From assembly GCA_036343175.1 (NCBI GenBank), contig JAZASR010000004.1, positions 53,753 to 117,752 on the forward strand: a stretch of DNA of 64,000 bases, written 5' to 3'. Positions 1 through 7,785 of the stretch are shown here, piece by piece. A model generated the notes under the pieces. That model had not been told where the DNA came from, did no database searches, and saw nothing but the letters and a program-made list of their open reading frames with translations. The DNA is from JAEEJA01 sp036343175 (lineage in GTDB: Bacteria; Bacillota; Clostridia; Lachnospirales; Lachnospiraceae). How positions within the stretch are numbered: the first letter of the stretch is position 1; each line of letters starts with the position of its first letter. Made by a program: the position numbers and the translations under genes.

Positions 1-116
1 GAAATATCTATCTGATCATCCTCAGTCCCGGAACTGCCTGACCTGATAAGCAGGCATACTGCGAACAGGATGCATAATAACCCTGCTGTTATTGCCGTTC
101 TTGCTGCCGATCTCAT
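1..116 (-). CDS. N-terminus of a secreted or membrane protein, cut by window edge
   Basis: An ATG at 116 preceded by a G-rich ribosome binding site (GGGGG, 4 nt upstream) opens a frame of 38 codons that runs off the window start. The peptide begins with MRSAARTAITAG and continues into a hydrophobic stretch of about 14 residues, then a polar Ser/Gly/Asp-rich segment. This is the shape of a signal peptide or a single N-terminal membrane anchor followed by an extracellular linker. A strong promoter lies upstream at 177-205. The product cannot be identified from so little sequence. Confidence 0.6.
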   Translation of the reverse strand, partial: MRSAARTAITAGLLCILFAVCLLIRSGSSGTEDDQIDI

Positions 117-176
117 ATATCCCCCAATATTTACTTACCTGAAATTAAATTAAATAGATGCGTTTTTCTTAATGCT

Positions 177-205
177 ATTATAATGTGGAAATAAAGAGTT
201 TTCAA
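177..205 (-). promoter_or_regulatory. sigma-A type promoter for the gene at 1-116
   Basis: On the minus strand, -35 TTGAAA (200-205) and -10 TATAAT (177-182) are separated by 17 bp. The predicted start is about 55 nt upstream of the ATG at 116. Confidence 0.7.
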
Positions 206-227
206 GATTATTGCTTCACAGTAAAAA

Positions 228-264
228 ACACTTTCTTAAAGCCTGGTATTGCCAAAGAAAGTGT
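228..264 (-). terminator. intrinsic terminator after feoB
   Basis: A 10-bp perfect stem (ACACTTTCTT at 228-237 with AAGAAAGTGT at 255-264) is followed on the minus strand by a T run. It lies about 75 nt after the feoB stop codon and just ahead of the next promoter. Confidence 0.7.
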
Positions 265-337
265 ATAAATACTTATGATCCGCTTCAATTGAATCGAAAT
301 ATCATCATGTAAGGTCTGATAAGATCTTAAGATCCGG

Positions 338-2746
338 TCACATAAAAATTCCGGCGATCAGATATACTATAAATCCCATGACCCAGGCAATCAGGCACTG
401 AAAGATAACTATAAATGCCGCCCAGCGGCCTCCAAGCTCACGCTTTATGGAAGCAATAGCTGCTACGCAAGGTGTATAGAGGAGACAGAATGTAAGGAGC
501 GCAAATGCTGCCTGCTTTGAAATTGCTGCAAGCACCTCAGCGGATGACCCGAAAAGGACGTTCAATGTTGCAACTACTGACTCCTTTGCCATAAAACCTG
601 AGATAAGGGCAGTTGTGACTTTCCAGCTGCCAAAGCCCAATGGTTTAAAAACAGGGGCGATAATGCCTGCTATCATGGCAAGCATGGAATCTGCCGAGTC
701 ATTTACCCATGAAAAAGTAATGCTGAAGTGCTGCAGAAACCATATTACTATGGTTGCGATAAGTATTATGGAAAATGCCCTCTGGATAAAGTCCCAGGAC
801 TTTTCCCATAAAAGCTGCATAACATTCTTTGCTGAAGGAAGTCTGTAGTTTGGAAGCTCCATTACAAACGGCACTGCCTCACCTTTAAAATATGTGTTCT
901 TTGAGACAAGCGCTGTGAGGATCCCTGTCAGTATACCCATTATATAAAGGCATATCATGATGACGGCTCCGTGTCCCGGGAAAAAGGCCGCTGTAAAGTA
1001 CCCGTATATTGGAAGCTTGGCCGTACAGGACATAAATGGTACAAGCATTATGGTCATCTTACGGTCGCGGTCAGACGGCAAAGTTCTTGAGGACATCACC
1101 GCGGGAACGCTGCATCCGAAGCCTACCAGCATAGGTACTATAGACCGGCCCGAAAGACCTATCTTTCGAAGGAGCTTATCCATCACAAAGGCAATACGGG
1201 CCATGTAACCTGTATCTTCGAGCAGAGAAAGGAAGAAGAAAAGTATCACTATAATAGGCAGAAAGCTTATTACAGATCCGAGTCCTGTAAATATACCTTC
1301 TGTTATCAGTGAATGAAGTACGGGGTTGACTCCCGACTTGATAAAGAATCTGTCTGCGGCATAAGTACATGCATCTACAGCTCTTGCAAGAAGCTCCTGC
1401 AGGGTGCCTCCCAATAAATTAAATGTCAGGTAGAACACAAGCCCCATAATAAGGATAAATGCCGGAATAGCAGTGAACTTCCCTGTGAGGACTCTGTCGA
1501 TGAGCCTTGACCTCTCGTGTTCCTTTGATTCCCTTGGCTTTATGACTGTGTATGAGACCAGATTTTCAATAAAGGCAAATCTCATATCCGCAATGGATGC
1601 TGACCTGTCGAGACCGCGTTCATCCTCCATCTGGAGAATAATATGTTCGAGAGTCTCTTTTTCATTCTGAGTAAGCTTTAAAGCTTCAAGGACAAGTTCA
1701 TCACCCTCTATAACCTTTGTTGCCGCAAATCTGACCGGAATGCCGGCTCTTTCGGCATGATCCTGTATAAGGTGCATCACGGCGTGGAGCGCCCTGTGAA
1801 CAGCCCCTCCATGGTCATTTTCATAGCAGAAATCCTGTCTTAGCGGTCTTTCCTGATACTTGGCAACGTGGATCGCATGGCTTATGAGCTCCTTAACGCC
1901 TTCATTCTTTGCTGCGGATATGGGAACTACAGGGACGCCTAAGAGCTGCTCCATCTTATTGATGCGGACAGATCCGCCATTGCCCTGGACCTCGTCCATC
2001 ATATTAAGAGCCACGACCATAGGAACGTTCAGCTCTATGAGCTGCATGGTAAGATAGAGATTCCTCTCGATATTGGTCGCATCCACGATATTTATGATGC
2101 CTGTAGGCTTTTCATTCAATATGAACTGTCTGGAAACTATCTCCTCAGCAGAGTAAGGAGACATGGAGTATATCCCCGGAAGGTCTGTGACCAAAGTATT
2201 CGGATGACCTTTGATAGACCCGCTCTTACGGTCTACAGTAACACCCGGGAAGTTTCCCACATGCTGATTGGAGCCGGTAAGCTGATTGAAAAGTGTAGTC
2301 TTGCCTGAATTCTGATTGCCTGCAAGAGCGAAAGTAATGGTCTGCCCTTCAGGGAGAGGATGTTCAGTCTTCTTATCGTGGAATATACCGCCCTCGCCGA
2401 GACCCGGATGCCTGTCGATCCTATTGTTGACTGTATCAAGATACGGATTGTCGAGATGATCAGGCTTTTCTTCCGCCTTTGAAATATTCCCTGTCTCTTT
2501 ATCATCATGGACAGGGCTCTCTATAGCCTCTTCGACCTCTATATTTTCCGCGTCAGAGAGACGCAGAGTAAGCTCGTAGCCGTGGAGACGGATCTCCATA
2601 GGATCACCCATAGGTGCGTACTTAATAAGGGTCACGCGTACTCCGGGTATAAGCCCCATGTCAAGCAGATGCTGCCTTAAAGCACCTTCATCCGCGACAA
2701 CAGATACGATCGCGCTCTGACCTGTTTTCAAATCTTTTAATGTCAT
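338..2746 (-). CDS. feoB: FeoA-FeoB fused ferrous iron transporter
   Basis: Ferrous iron uptake protein in the cytoplasmic membrane. Residues 1-72 form an SH3-like FeoA domain, usually a separate protein. A charged linker follows. From about 138 comes the FeoB G domain with P-loop GNQNSGKT, the G2 threonine in NFPGVTV, G3 DLPG and G4 NMMD. The C-terminal half is the FeoB membrane domain with Gate segments (for example SCTAKLPIY) and many hydrophobic helices. The P-loop has Gln where Pro is common. At 802 residues it is about the size expected of FeoA plus FeoB. A Fur box and promoter sit directly upstream, so iron repression is likely. The role in Fe(II) import is family knowledge. Confidence 0.96.
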   Translation of the reverse strand: MTLKDLKTGQSAIVSVVADEGALRQHLLDMGLIPGVRVTLIKYAPMGDPMEIRLHGYELTLRLSDAENIEVEEAIESPVHDDKETGNISKAEEKPDHLDNPYLDTVNNRIDRHPGLGEGGIFHDKKTEHPLPEGQTITFALAGNQNSGKTTLFNQLTGSNQHVGNFPGVTVDRKSGSIKGHPNTLVTDLPGIYSMSPYSAEEIVSRQFILNEKPTGIINIVDATNIERNLYLTMQLIELNVPMVVALNMMDEVQGNGGSVRINKMEQLLGVPVVPISAAKNEGVKELISHAIHVAKYQERPLRQDFCYENDHGGAVHRALHAVMHLIQDHAERAGIPVRFAATKVIEGDELVLEALKLTQNEKETLEHIILQMEDERGLDRSASIADMRFAFIENLVSYTVIKPRESKEHERSRLIDRVLTGKFTAIPAFILIMGLVFYLTFNLLGGTLQELLARAVDACTYAADRFFIKSGVNPVLHSLITEGIFTGLGSVISFLPIIVILFFFLSLLEDTGYMARIAFVMDKLLRKIGLSGRSIVPMLVGFGCSVPAVMSSRTLPSDRDRKMTIMLVPFMSCTAKLPIYGYFTAAFFPGHGAVIMICLYIMGILTGILTALVSKNTYFKGEAVPFVMELPNYRLPSAKNVMQLLWEKSWDFIQRAFSIILIATIVIWFLQHFSITFSWVNDSADSMLAMIAGIIAPVFKPLGFGSWKVTTALISGFMAKESVVATLNVLFGSSAEVLAAISKQAAFALLTFCLLYTPCVAAIASIKRELGGRWAAFIVIFQCLIAWVMGFIVYLIAGIFM

Positions 2747-2771
2747 AAAAAAACCTGCCTGTAATGCTTAT

Positions 2772-2786
2772 TGATAATCATTATCA
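2772..2786 (-). promoter_or_regulatory. Fur box upstream of feoB
   Basis: TGATAATCATTATCA is a perfect 7-1-7 inverted repeat, identical to the Bacillus-type Fur consensus. It lies 25 bp upstream of the feoB start, just downstream of the promoter, where bound Fur would block transcription. Confidence 0.93.
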
Positions 2787-2799
2787 TTTAACCATACAT

Positions 2800-2827
2800 A
2801 TTATAAGTCAAATATTCATAATGGCAA
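2800..2827 (-). promoter_or_regulatory. feoB promoter
   Basis: Minus strand -35 TTGCCA (2822-2827), 16-bp spacer, -10 TATAAT (2800-2805). The predicted transcription start falls just before the Fur box. Confidence 0.75.
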
Positions 2828-2902
2828 GTAAAGAAAAAGTAAATTAAAGGATCACAAAAAAACTGATATAAAAAGAATAATGCTTTTTAAGATAATGCTT
2901 CT

Positions 2903-3667
2903 TTAATATGTATGCCAGTCAAAGTCAGATCTTCCCCTGTTTGTAATATACTGGTCATTTGCCGACATCCTGTTGACAAGGTGATTGGCTGTAAAGAACA
3001 GTATGATGATGAATACTACGAATATGAGACTTCCAAATGTTGTACCCATAGAAGCAATGTAATCGTATGTGCCATGGACCAGGGCAGGTATTATTACTGC
3101 CATATTTCTATAGGTCTTACTGCGGGCTTTAAGTCCCATATATGCCGCTCCTCTTGCAAGTCCATAAAACGCCCCCATGAAGACACCGAATGAGGCATGG
3201 CCCGGGATCGCGGTAACAGCGCGGACGAGTGCCGTAGAGAAGCCATATTGAAATACATACATAATATTTTCAAAAAGAGCAAAGCCTAAAGATACGAAGA
3301 CCGCATAGACTATACCGTCATACTGACAGTTGAACTCTGCAGAGAACCAGCTGCGCCTCCTGAGCATATAGAACTTTGCGCCTTCCTCTGAGAATGCAAC
3401 GATGACAAAAAACATTATAATATTGTAAAGGCCGCTTGACTGGGGAACTATCAGGTCCAGTATGAAGCTTCCGATCCTTTCAAGGACTATGGCGATCAAG
3501 GCTGAAATAATGCCTGAAACAGCCATGTTAATAAGCATACCGGGACTCTCGGGCTCAAGCCTGTCTGACCTGTATACCTTTACCATAAGATATATTGCCG
3601 GAGCCACCGCTGCCACGATCAATATCCAGTTGTATGTAAGAATGGGTGCCATAAGTATGCCAAACAT
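2903..3667 (-). CDS. prsW: PrsW-family intramembrane glutamic protease
   Basis: Polytopic membrane protein of 254 residues. The family's catalytic pair is visible as AFSEEGAKF (Glu94-Glu95, Lys98). Other conserved segments are LFENIMY (Glu133), PGHASFG (His157) and the late HGTYDY. In Bacillus subtilis PrsW makes the site-1 cut in an anti-sigma factor. Here it is divergent from an ECF sigma factor and a membrane anti-sigma factor, which fits that job, although the neighbouring anti-sigma factor resembles RsiV (normally cut by signal peptidase) more than RsiW. The start has AGAGAGG 8 nt upstream. A short duplicated sequence (AAGCATTAT twice, period about 16) follows the stop codon. Confidence 0.85.
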   Translation of the reverse strand: MFGILMAPILTYNWILIVAAVAPAIYLMVKVYRSDRLEPESPGMLINMAVSGIISALIAIVLERIGSFILDLIVPQSSGLYNIIMFFVIVAFSEEGAKFYMLRRRSWFSAEFNCQYDGIVYAVFVSLGFALFENIMYVFQYGFSTALVRAVTAIPGHASFGVFMGAFYGLARGAAYMGLKARSKTYRNMAVIIPALVHGTYDYIASMGTTFGSLIFVVFIIILFFTANHLVNRMSANDQYITNRGRSDFDWHTY

Positions 3668-3788
3668 AATATTACCTCTCTTTCAGGAATTTGGCCTCCT
3701 GCAGTTCATTATCATGATCGCTGTATTTATATAATTACAGGCTTCATAATATCATTTTCATCAGGGGCTTTCAATAGCGGCAATACTT

Positions 3789-3815
3789 TGAAACTTTTTT
3801 GACCGGATCCGGGTC
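3789..3815 (+). promoter_or_regulatory. ECF-type promoter, probably autoregulated
   Basis: TGAAAC (3789-3794), 17-bp spacer, GGTC (3812-3815), with a T tract right after the -35 element. This closely matches the TGAAAC/CGTC layout used by Bacillus ECF factors such as SigM, SigV and SigW. It is 155 bp upstream of the sigma gene, suggesting that the sigma factor transcribes its own operon. Confidence 0.65.
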
Positions 3816-3836
3816 TATAAGTTAGAATAAAAATAA

Positions 3837-3969
3837 AGAAGCTTTTAAGCTTTAAGAGAAAAGAACATGAGAATGTTCTTAAGCTTTAAGGAAAAAGTAC
3901 AGGAGAATGTTCTTAAGCTTAAAAAGAAAAGAGCAGGAGAATGTTCTTGAGCTTTAAGAGGACGATCAC
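3837..3969 (+). repeat. 34-bp tandem repeat, about 4 copies, in the sigma gene leader
   Basis: Copies begin at 3837 (divergent), 3871, 3905 and 3939, exactly 34 bp apart. Each carries TTCTTAAGCTTTAAG or a close variant. The first and second copies also contain the inverted pair AGAACAT/ATGTTCT (3862-3880). The array fills the space between the ECF promoter and the start codon, so it would be transcribed as the 5' leader. The last copy supplies the ribosome binding site (AGAGGA). Confidence 0.9.
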
Positions 3970-4458
3970 ATGAACCAGAAGAATATGGAGGCAGCAATAA
4001 ATACATATTATAAGGATATGTACCGGCTCAGCCTCAGCTATGTAAAGAATAAAGATGACGCCATGGATGTAGTACAGGATTCGGCATACAAGGCCATGGT
4101 CAGATGCAGGAGCCTTAAGGACCCCGGTAAAGTCAGGTCATGGCTCTTTTCTATAACTGTAAATACAGCACTTGACCTGATCAAGGCAAATAAAAGAATA
4201 GTTCCTTTAGAGCTTGATGAGAATCAGGGCAGGGATGATAAATATCATGATATAGACCTTCTGGCATGCCTTGATGAGCTTGATATAAATGAACGGAAGA
4301 TCATAATGCTCCACTTCTTTGAAGAGTGTACCACAGCAGAAACAGCAGAAATACTTAATATCAATGAAAATACAGTAAAGACCATTATGTACAGGTCTAT
4401 GAAGAAGCTTCGCAAAAGATTATCGGAAGGAGGCGGGTTCGATGCAGAAGTCAGATAG
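3970..4458 (+). CDS. ECF-type RNA polymerase sigma factor
   Basis: 162 residues with the two domains of group 4 sigma factors. Region 2 covers about residues 8-77 (YVKNKDDAMDVVQDSAYKA, then RSWLFSITVNTALDLIK). Region 4 covers about 95-150 (ERKIIMLHFFEE, then TAEILNINENTVKTIMYRSM, the helix-turn-helix for the -35 element). The start has AGAGGA 7 nt upstream. It overlaps the anti-sigma gene by 17 bp, so the two are translationally coupled. The closest functional model is SigV of B. subtilis, because of the RsiV-like partner, but the regulon cannot be read from this window. Confidence 0.93.
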   Translation: MNQKNMEAAINTYYKDMYRLSLSYVKNKDDAMDVVQDSAYKAMVRCRSLKDPGKVRSWLFSITVNTALDLIKANKRIVPLELDENQGRDDKYHDIDLLACLDELDINERKIIMLHFFEECTTAETAEILNINENTVKTIMYRSMKKLRKRLSEGGGFDAEVR

Positions 4459-5644
4459 AAAGACCACAGAAAATAATTCAAAAGGAGCTGACCATATGAC
4501 TACAGCAAATGAACGTGATAAGGCATATCTTCTTGAGAATGCCGACTTCCTCTCCATAGCATCTTCTCTTGCTTCCTTAAAGGAAGAATTCGAGAACATA
4601 GAGATACCGGATGAGCTCGGATCCAGAATAAAGGCATCTATAAGGGCTGCCAGAGGAATTGAAATTGTTGATGACAGTGACATTTCTTCAATACATTCAA
4701 GTGTCAGAAAAGAAGCCAGACATCAGAAGATAAAAAAGATAATTATGATACAGGCAGCGAGTTTTGCCTCTCTCGCTGCCTGCCTGTGTATAGTATTCGT
4801 AGTCTCATTCGTCTCACCAAATGTGGGCCATGCAATGGAAGACGTACCTGTGATCGGAAGTATCATAACCGTTACCCACAGCCATTTTAAGTCGAAAGAC
4901 GGTCAGATGTCTGCAAGCGTTAATGTGCCTGAAGTTGTGATCGATCAGGAAAAAACATACACAGATGATACAGAAGGAAACAATGGTTCCTCAGGCGGGA
5001 TGATAAATGATGGCGCTTTATCCGGATCTGCCGGTACTTCTTCAGAAAATGCCAATGCTTCCTCAGAGGACCTCATGCTTGGTTCTTCCGGATCCGATAT
5101 AAGCGATGAGCTGAACTCTTCCATCAAAGAATATACTGACAGTATCATAAACCGGTATAAGAGCGACGTTAAGGCATCGGACGGCAAGGCAAAAGAGGAT
5201 ATCACTTCGGACTACCAGGTAGTTACAGACAATAATGTCCTCTATGCACTACGCTTTGATACTACAACCACTATGGCAGATACAGGCGAGGAAGTCCGCA
5301 TCTATAATGTTAATAAAAGAACCGGAAAGATCATATCGATAAATGACCTTTTCAATGAGGGGTCCGAGTTCAAGAAGATCATCAACGCTGATCTTAAGGA
5401 TCAGATGAGGGCATCCATGAAAGCAGACCCGGATAAGATCTATTTCTTAAGCGGAGAAGATGCGGAAGATCATTTCAGGTCCATTAATAAGGATACTCAA
5501 TTCTATATCAATGGTGATAATCTTAATATCGTATTTGATCGTGGAACCATTGCTCCAATGTACATGGGGGTCTGCGAATTCTCCATACCGCTGTCTGAGC
5601 TTAGTACAGAGCTTAAGACAGAGTATGATCCCGATATGTTCTAG
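4442..5644 (+). CDS. RsiV-like membrane anti-sigma factor with DUF3298 domain
   Basis: 400 residues. The cytosolic N-terminus holds the motif EIPDELGSRIKASIRAA (about 54-70), typical of this anti-sigma group. A single membrane helix spans about 99-124, followed by NVGHAMEDVPVIGSI, where a signal peptidase type cut could occur. The extracellular part has a Ser/Gly-rich linker (about 175-225) and a C-terminal DUF3298 domain (about 255-395, with FYINGDNLNIVFDRGTIAP). In B. subtilis RsiV this domain binds lysozyme. Two starts are possible: ATG 4442 (AAGGAGG upstream) or ATG 4496 (AAAGGAG upstream). The shorter form loses 18 residues with no clear domain. Confidence 0.85.
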   Translation: MQKSDRKTTENNSKGADHMTTANERDKAYLLENADFLSIASSLASLKEEFENIEIPDELGSRIKASIRAARGIEIVDDSDISSIHSSVRKEARHQKIKKIIMIQAASFASLAACLCIVFVVSFVSPNVGHAMEDVPVIGSIITVTHSHFKSKDGQMSASVNVPEVVIDQEKTYTDDTEGNNGSSGGMINDGALSGSAGTSSENANASSEDLMLGSSGSDISDELNSSIKEYTDSIINRYKSDVKASDGKAKEDITSDYQVVTDNNVLYALRFDTTTTMADTGEEVRIYNVNKRTGKIISINDLFNEGSEFKKIINADLKDQMRASMKADPDKIYFLSGEDAEDHFRSINKDTQFYINGDNLNIVFDRGTIAPMYMGVCEFSIPLSELSTELKTEYDPDMF

Positions 5645-5698
5645 ATCCTGTTATAGATCCCGTTATAAAGTCTGTTATAAATAATATATTGATATCAA

Positions 5699-5730
5699 AA
5701 AAGCTCCGGTAAGTATTTACCGGAGCTTTT
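5699..5730 (+). terminator. bidirectional intrinsic terminator
   Basis: A 14-bp perfect stem (5699-5712 with 5717-5730, core GCTCCGGTAA) and a 4-nt loop, flanked by A and T runs. It lies between the convergent anti-sigma and DUF4160 genes and can serve both. Confidence 0.88.
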
Positions 5731-5740
5731 GCTGTTCTTA

Positions 5741-6013
5741 TTAATTAATGTTTTTTTCGTATCCCAGATGCATTTTCCATACATTAATATATTCATCCAC
5801 ATAAGAATGCATCATAATCATAATTCTCATTAAGTCTTTTTCAGGAATACGGCCTTTATTGTGAGCTACCTGAAATGTCTTATCCTTTTTTATCCAAACT
5901 TTAGTATCATTCGGTAAAGGATCACCTTTAGTAATATGAAAATGAACTGGTTCATCACTCTCATTTGCCCAAAAATATACTTTGTATCCACTCGAGCAAA
6001 GAAAGATTGGCAT
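5741..6013 (-). CDS. DUF4160 family protein
   Basis: A small soluble protein of 90 residues. The opening segment (GYKVYFWANESDEPVHFHI) and the conserved His pair mark DUF4160. The ATG at 6013 overlaps the stop codon of the upstream gene by one base (TGATG), so the two are translationally coupled. DUF4160 proteins are often found paired with a second small protein and have been suggested to be toxin-antitoxin like, but no activity is established that I know of. The pair follows pgi on the same strand and ends at a bidirectional terminator. Confidence 0.8.
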   Translation of the reverse strand: MPIFLCSSGYKVYFWANESDEPVHFHITKGDPLPNDTKVWIKKDKTFQVAHNKGRIPEKDLMRIMIMMHSYVDEYINVWKMHLGYEKNIN

Positions 6014-6246
6014 CAAGCCAACTCCATACTATCCATTTCTCTAAGCAGCTCGATAGAAGGATATATTTTATGAAAATAAGCTATGAAATAATTTACCTTA
6101 TCATTGTCGAAATTGCTAAACAGAACCTGTCCGTCATTTTCAATCAGAATAGAGTCTGCTGTTTTCATATCTTCAAAGCAGACATTATCGGATAAATAAG
6201 TAATCCTTATCCCATCTTTTTCACAAAACTCTTTTCTCAAAGCCAC
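6013..6246 (-). CDS. small hypothetical protein paired with DUF4160
   Basis: 77 codons from GTG 6246. A TTG at 6240 is better placed behind AGAGG (8 nt), giving 75 residues. I do not recognise the family. The protein is acidic with a segment ADSILIENDGQVLFSNFDND and no membrane helix. It resembles in size and position the DUF2442-type partners that often precede DUF4160 genes, but the sequence does not match that family clearly. It starts 31 bp after the pgi stop codon, so it may be read from the pgi transcript. Confidence 0.65.
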   Translation of the reverse strand: MALRKEFCEKDGIRITYLSDNVCFEDMKTADSILIENDGQVLFSNFDNDKVNYFIAYFHKIYPSIELLREMDSMELA

Positions 6247-6277
6247 CGCCTCTTTTCAACTAATGAGACTTTTATCA

Positions 6278-7627
6278 TCAGATACGCTTCATAAGGGCTT
6301 CTCTCTGCTCTTCGTAGCCTGGCTTTCCAAGAAGCGCAAACATGTTCTTCTTGTAGCTCTCAACGCCCGGCTGATTGAATGGATTAACACCAAGTATATA
6401 GCCTGAAACACCGCATGCGAACTCGAAGAAATAGAAAAGCTGTCCTAAGAAGAATTCATTTTGCTCAGGCATCTTTACTACGAGGTTAGGAACCTGGCCG
6501 TCGGTATGAGCAAGGATAGTACCCTTCATAGCTGAATGATTGATGAAGTCCATATTCCTGCCTGCAAGATAGTTAAGACCATCAAGGTCTGTATCCTCTT
6601 TCTGAACCTCGATCGTATATCTTGGCTTCTCGATATCAACGACTGTCTCGAACATAAGGCGGCTGCCCTGCTGTATGAACTGGCCCATGCTGTGGAGGTC
6701 TGTTGTGAAGTCGCAGGCTGCCGGGAATATACCCTTATTGTCCTTGCCTTCTGACTCTCCGTAGAGCTGCTTCCACCACTCAGCAACATAATGGAACTGC
6801 GGCTCATAGTTGGCAAGTATCTCGACTGACTTGCCCTTTCTGAGAAGTATGTTTCTTATGGCTGCATACTTCATTGCATCATTATCTTCAAATTTGTCAT
6901 TAAGGCAGTGCTCACGCATCGAAGCTGCGCCTTCCATGAGCTTTGTGATATCCGCACCTGAAACTGCGATCGGAAGAAGGCCGACTGCTGTGAGTACAGA
7001 ATAACGTCCTCCCACATCATCAGGAACTACGAATGTTTCATAACCCTCTGAGTTGGAAAGAGTCTTTAAAGCGCCCTTCTCCTTATCGGTAGTGGCAAAT
7101 ATCCTCTCTGCAGCGCCCTGCTTGCCATACTTCTTCTCAAGCTTCTCCTTGAAGATCCTGAAAGCAACAGAAGGCTCTGTTGTCGTACCTGACTTTGATA
7201 TAACGTTTACTGAGAAGTCACGGTCGCCAACTACCTCAAGAAGCTGGTAGAGATATGTACCGCTCAAGCTGTTGCCGCAATAGTAGATCTCCGGACCATT
7301 TCTGAGCTCCTTTGATGCACTGTTTGCAAATGCATTGCCGATGAACTCGATAGCTGCTCTCGCTCCAAGATAAGAACCGCCGATACCTATGACGATAAGT
7401 ACTTCAGAATTGCTTCTGATCTTCTCTGCCGCCTTCTGGATACGTGCGAACTCTTCCCTGTCATAATCAACCGGAAGGTCGATCCATCCCAGAAAGTCAT
7501 TGCCGAGTCCTGTCTTATTGAGCAGAACGTCCTTTGCGTTCTCAGCTATAGAAGACATAGCTCCGACCTCATCATCAGATATGACGTTCTTTGCGTAAGA
7601 ATAGTCAAATGTTACCTTGTCTGACAT
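6278..7627 (-). CDS. pgi: glucose-6-phosphate isomerase
   Basis: Cytosolic enzyme interconverting glucose 6-phosphate and fructose 6-phosphate in glycolysis. 449 residues, the usual length of the shorter Firmicutes form. The first SIS domain shows VIGIGGSYLGARAAIEF. Active-site segments are GESEGKDNKG (catalytic Glu), DLHSMGQ (His) and NQPGVESYKKN (Lys). The start has AGGAGAGGAG upstream. A promoter with an internal palindrome lies at 7684-7707, so it is likely a separate unit from the pantothenate operon upstream. Confidence 0.97.
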   Translation of the reverse strand: MSDKVTFDYSYAKNVISDDEVGAMSSIAENAKDVLLNKTGLGNDFLGWIDLPVDYDREEFARIQKAAEKIRSNSEVLIVIGIGGSYLGARAAIEFIGNAFANSASKELRNGPEIYYCGNSLSGTYLYQLLEVVGDRDFSVNVISKSGTTTEPSVAFRIFKEKLEKKYGKQGAAERIFATTDKEKGALKTLSNSEGYETFVVPDDVGGRYSVLTAVGLLPIAVSGADITKLMEGAASMREHCLNDKFEDNDAMKYAAIRNILLRKGKSVEILANYEPQFHYVAEWWKQLYGESEGKDNKGIFPAACDFTTDLHSMGQFIQQGSRLMFETVVDIEKPRYTIEVQKEDTDLDGLNYLAGRNMDFINHSAMKGTILAHTDGQVPNLVVKMPEQNEFFLGQLFYFFEFACGVSGYILGVNPFNQPGVESYKKNMFALLGKPGYEEQREALMKRI

Positions 7628-7683
7628 GTTAAATAATCTCCTCTCCTGCTGTGGCCTGATAATAACGCCACAAACCTAATCAC

Positions 7684-7707
7684 ATTATATTTTAGCACGA
7701 ATGCTAA
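7684..7707 (-). promoter_or_regulatory. pgi promoter -10 with adjacent palindrome
   Basis: The -10 TATAAT (7684-7689) is followed upstream by TTAGCACGAATGCTAA (7692-7707), a 6-4-6 inverted repeat filling the spacer. The -35 is weak (TTCATT). A repressor bound here would occlude the promoter. Confidence 0.5.
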
Positions 7708-7718
7708 TGAATTCAAGT

Positions 7719-7785
7719 ATTACATTTTCATATAATAATTCATTATTTCATTTTCATATTATTATCCATTATTTCATATTCATAT
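7719..7785 (-). repeat. 26-bp tandem repeat across the coaBC stop codon
   Basis: Two full copies (7760-7785 and 7734-7759) and a partial third (7719-7733). The coaBC stop codon (7769-7771) and last five codons lie inside the first copy, so the array starts within the gene. Confidence 0.85.

Noticed and set aside
7692..7707. CIRCE (HrcA) site at pgi
   Set aside because: The half-sites are only 6 bp and the gap is 4 bp; CIRCE has 9-bp arms and a 9-bp gap, and pgi is not a heat-shock gene.
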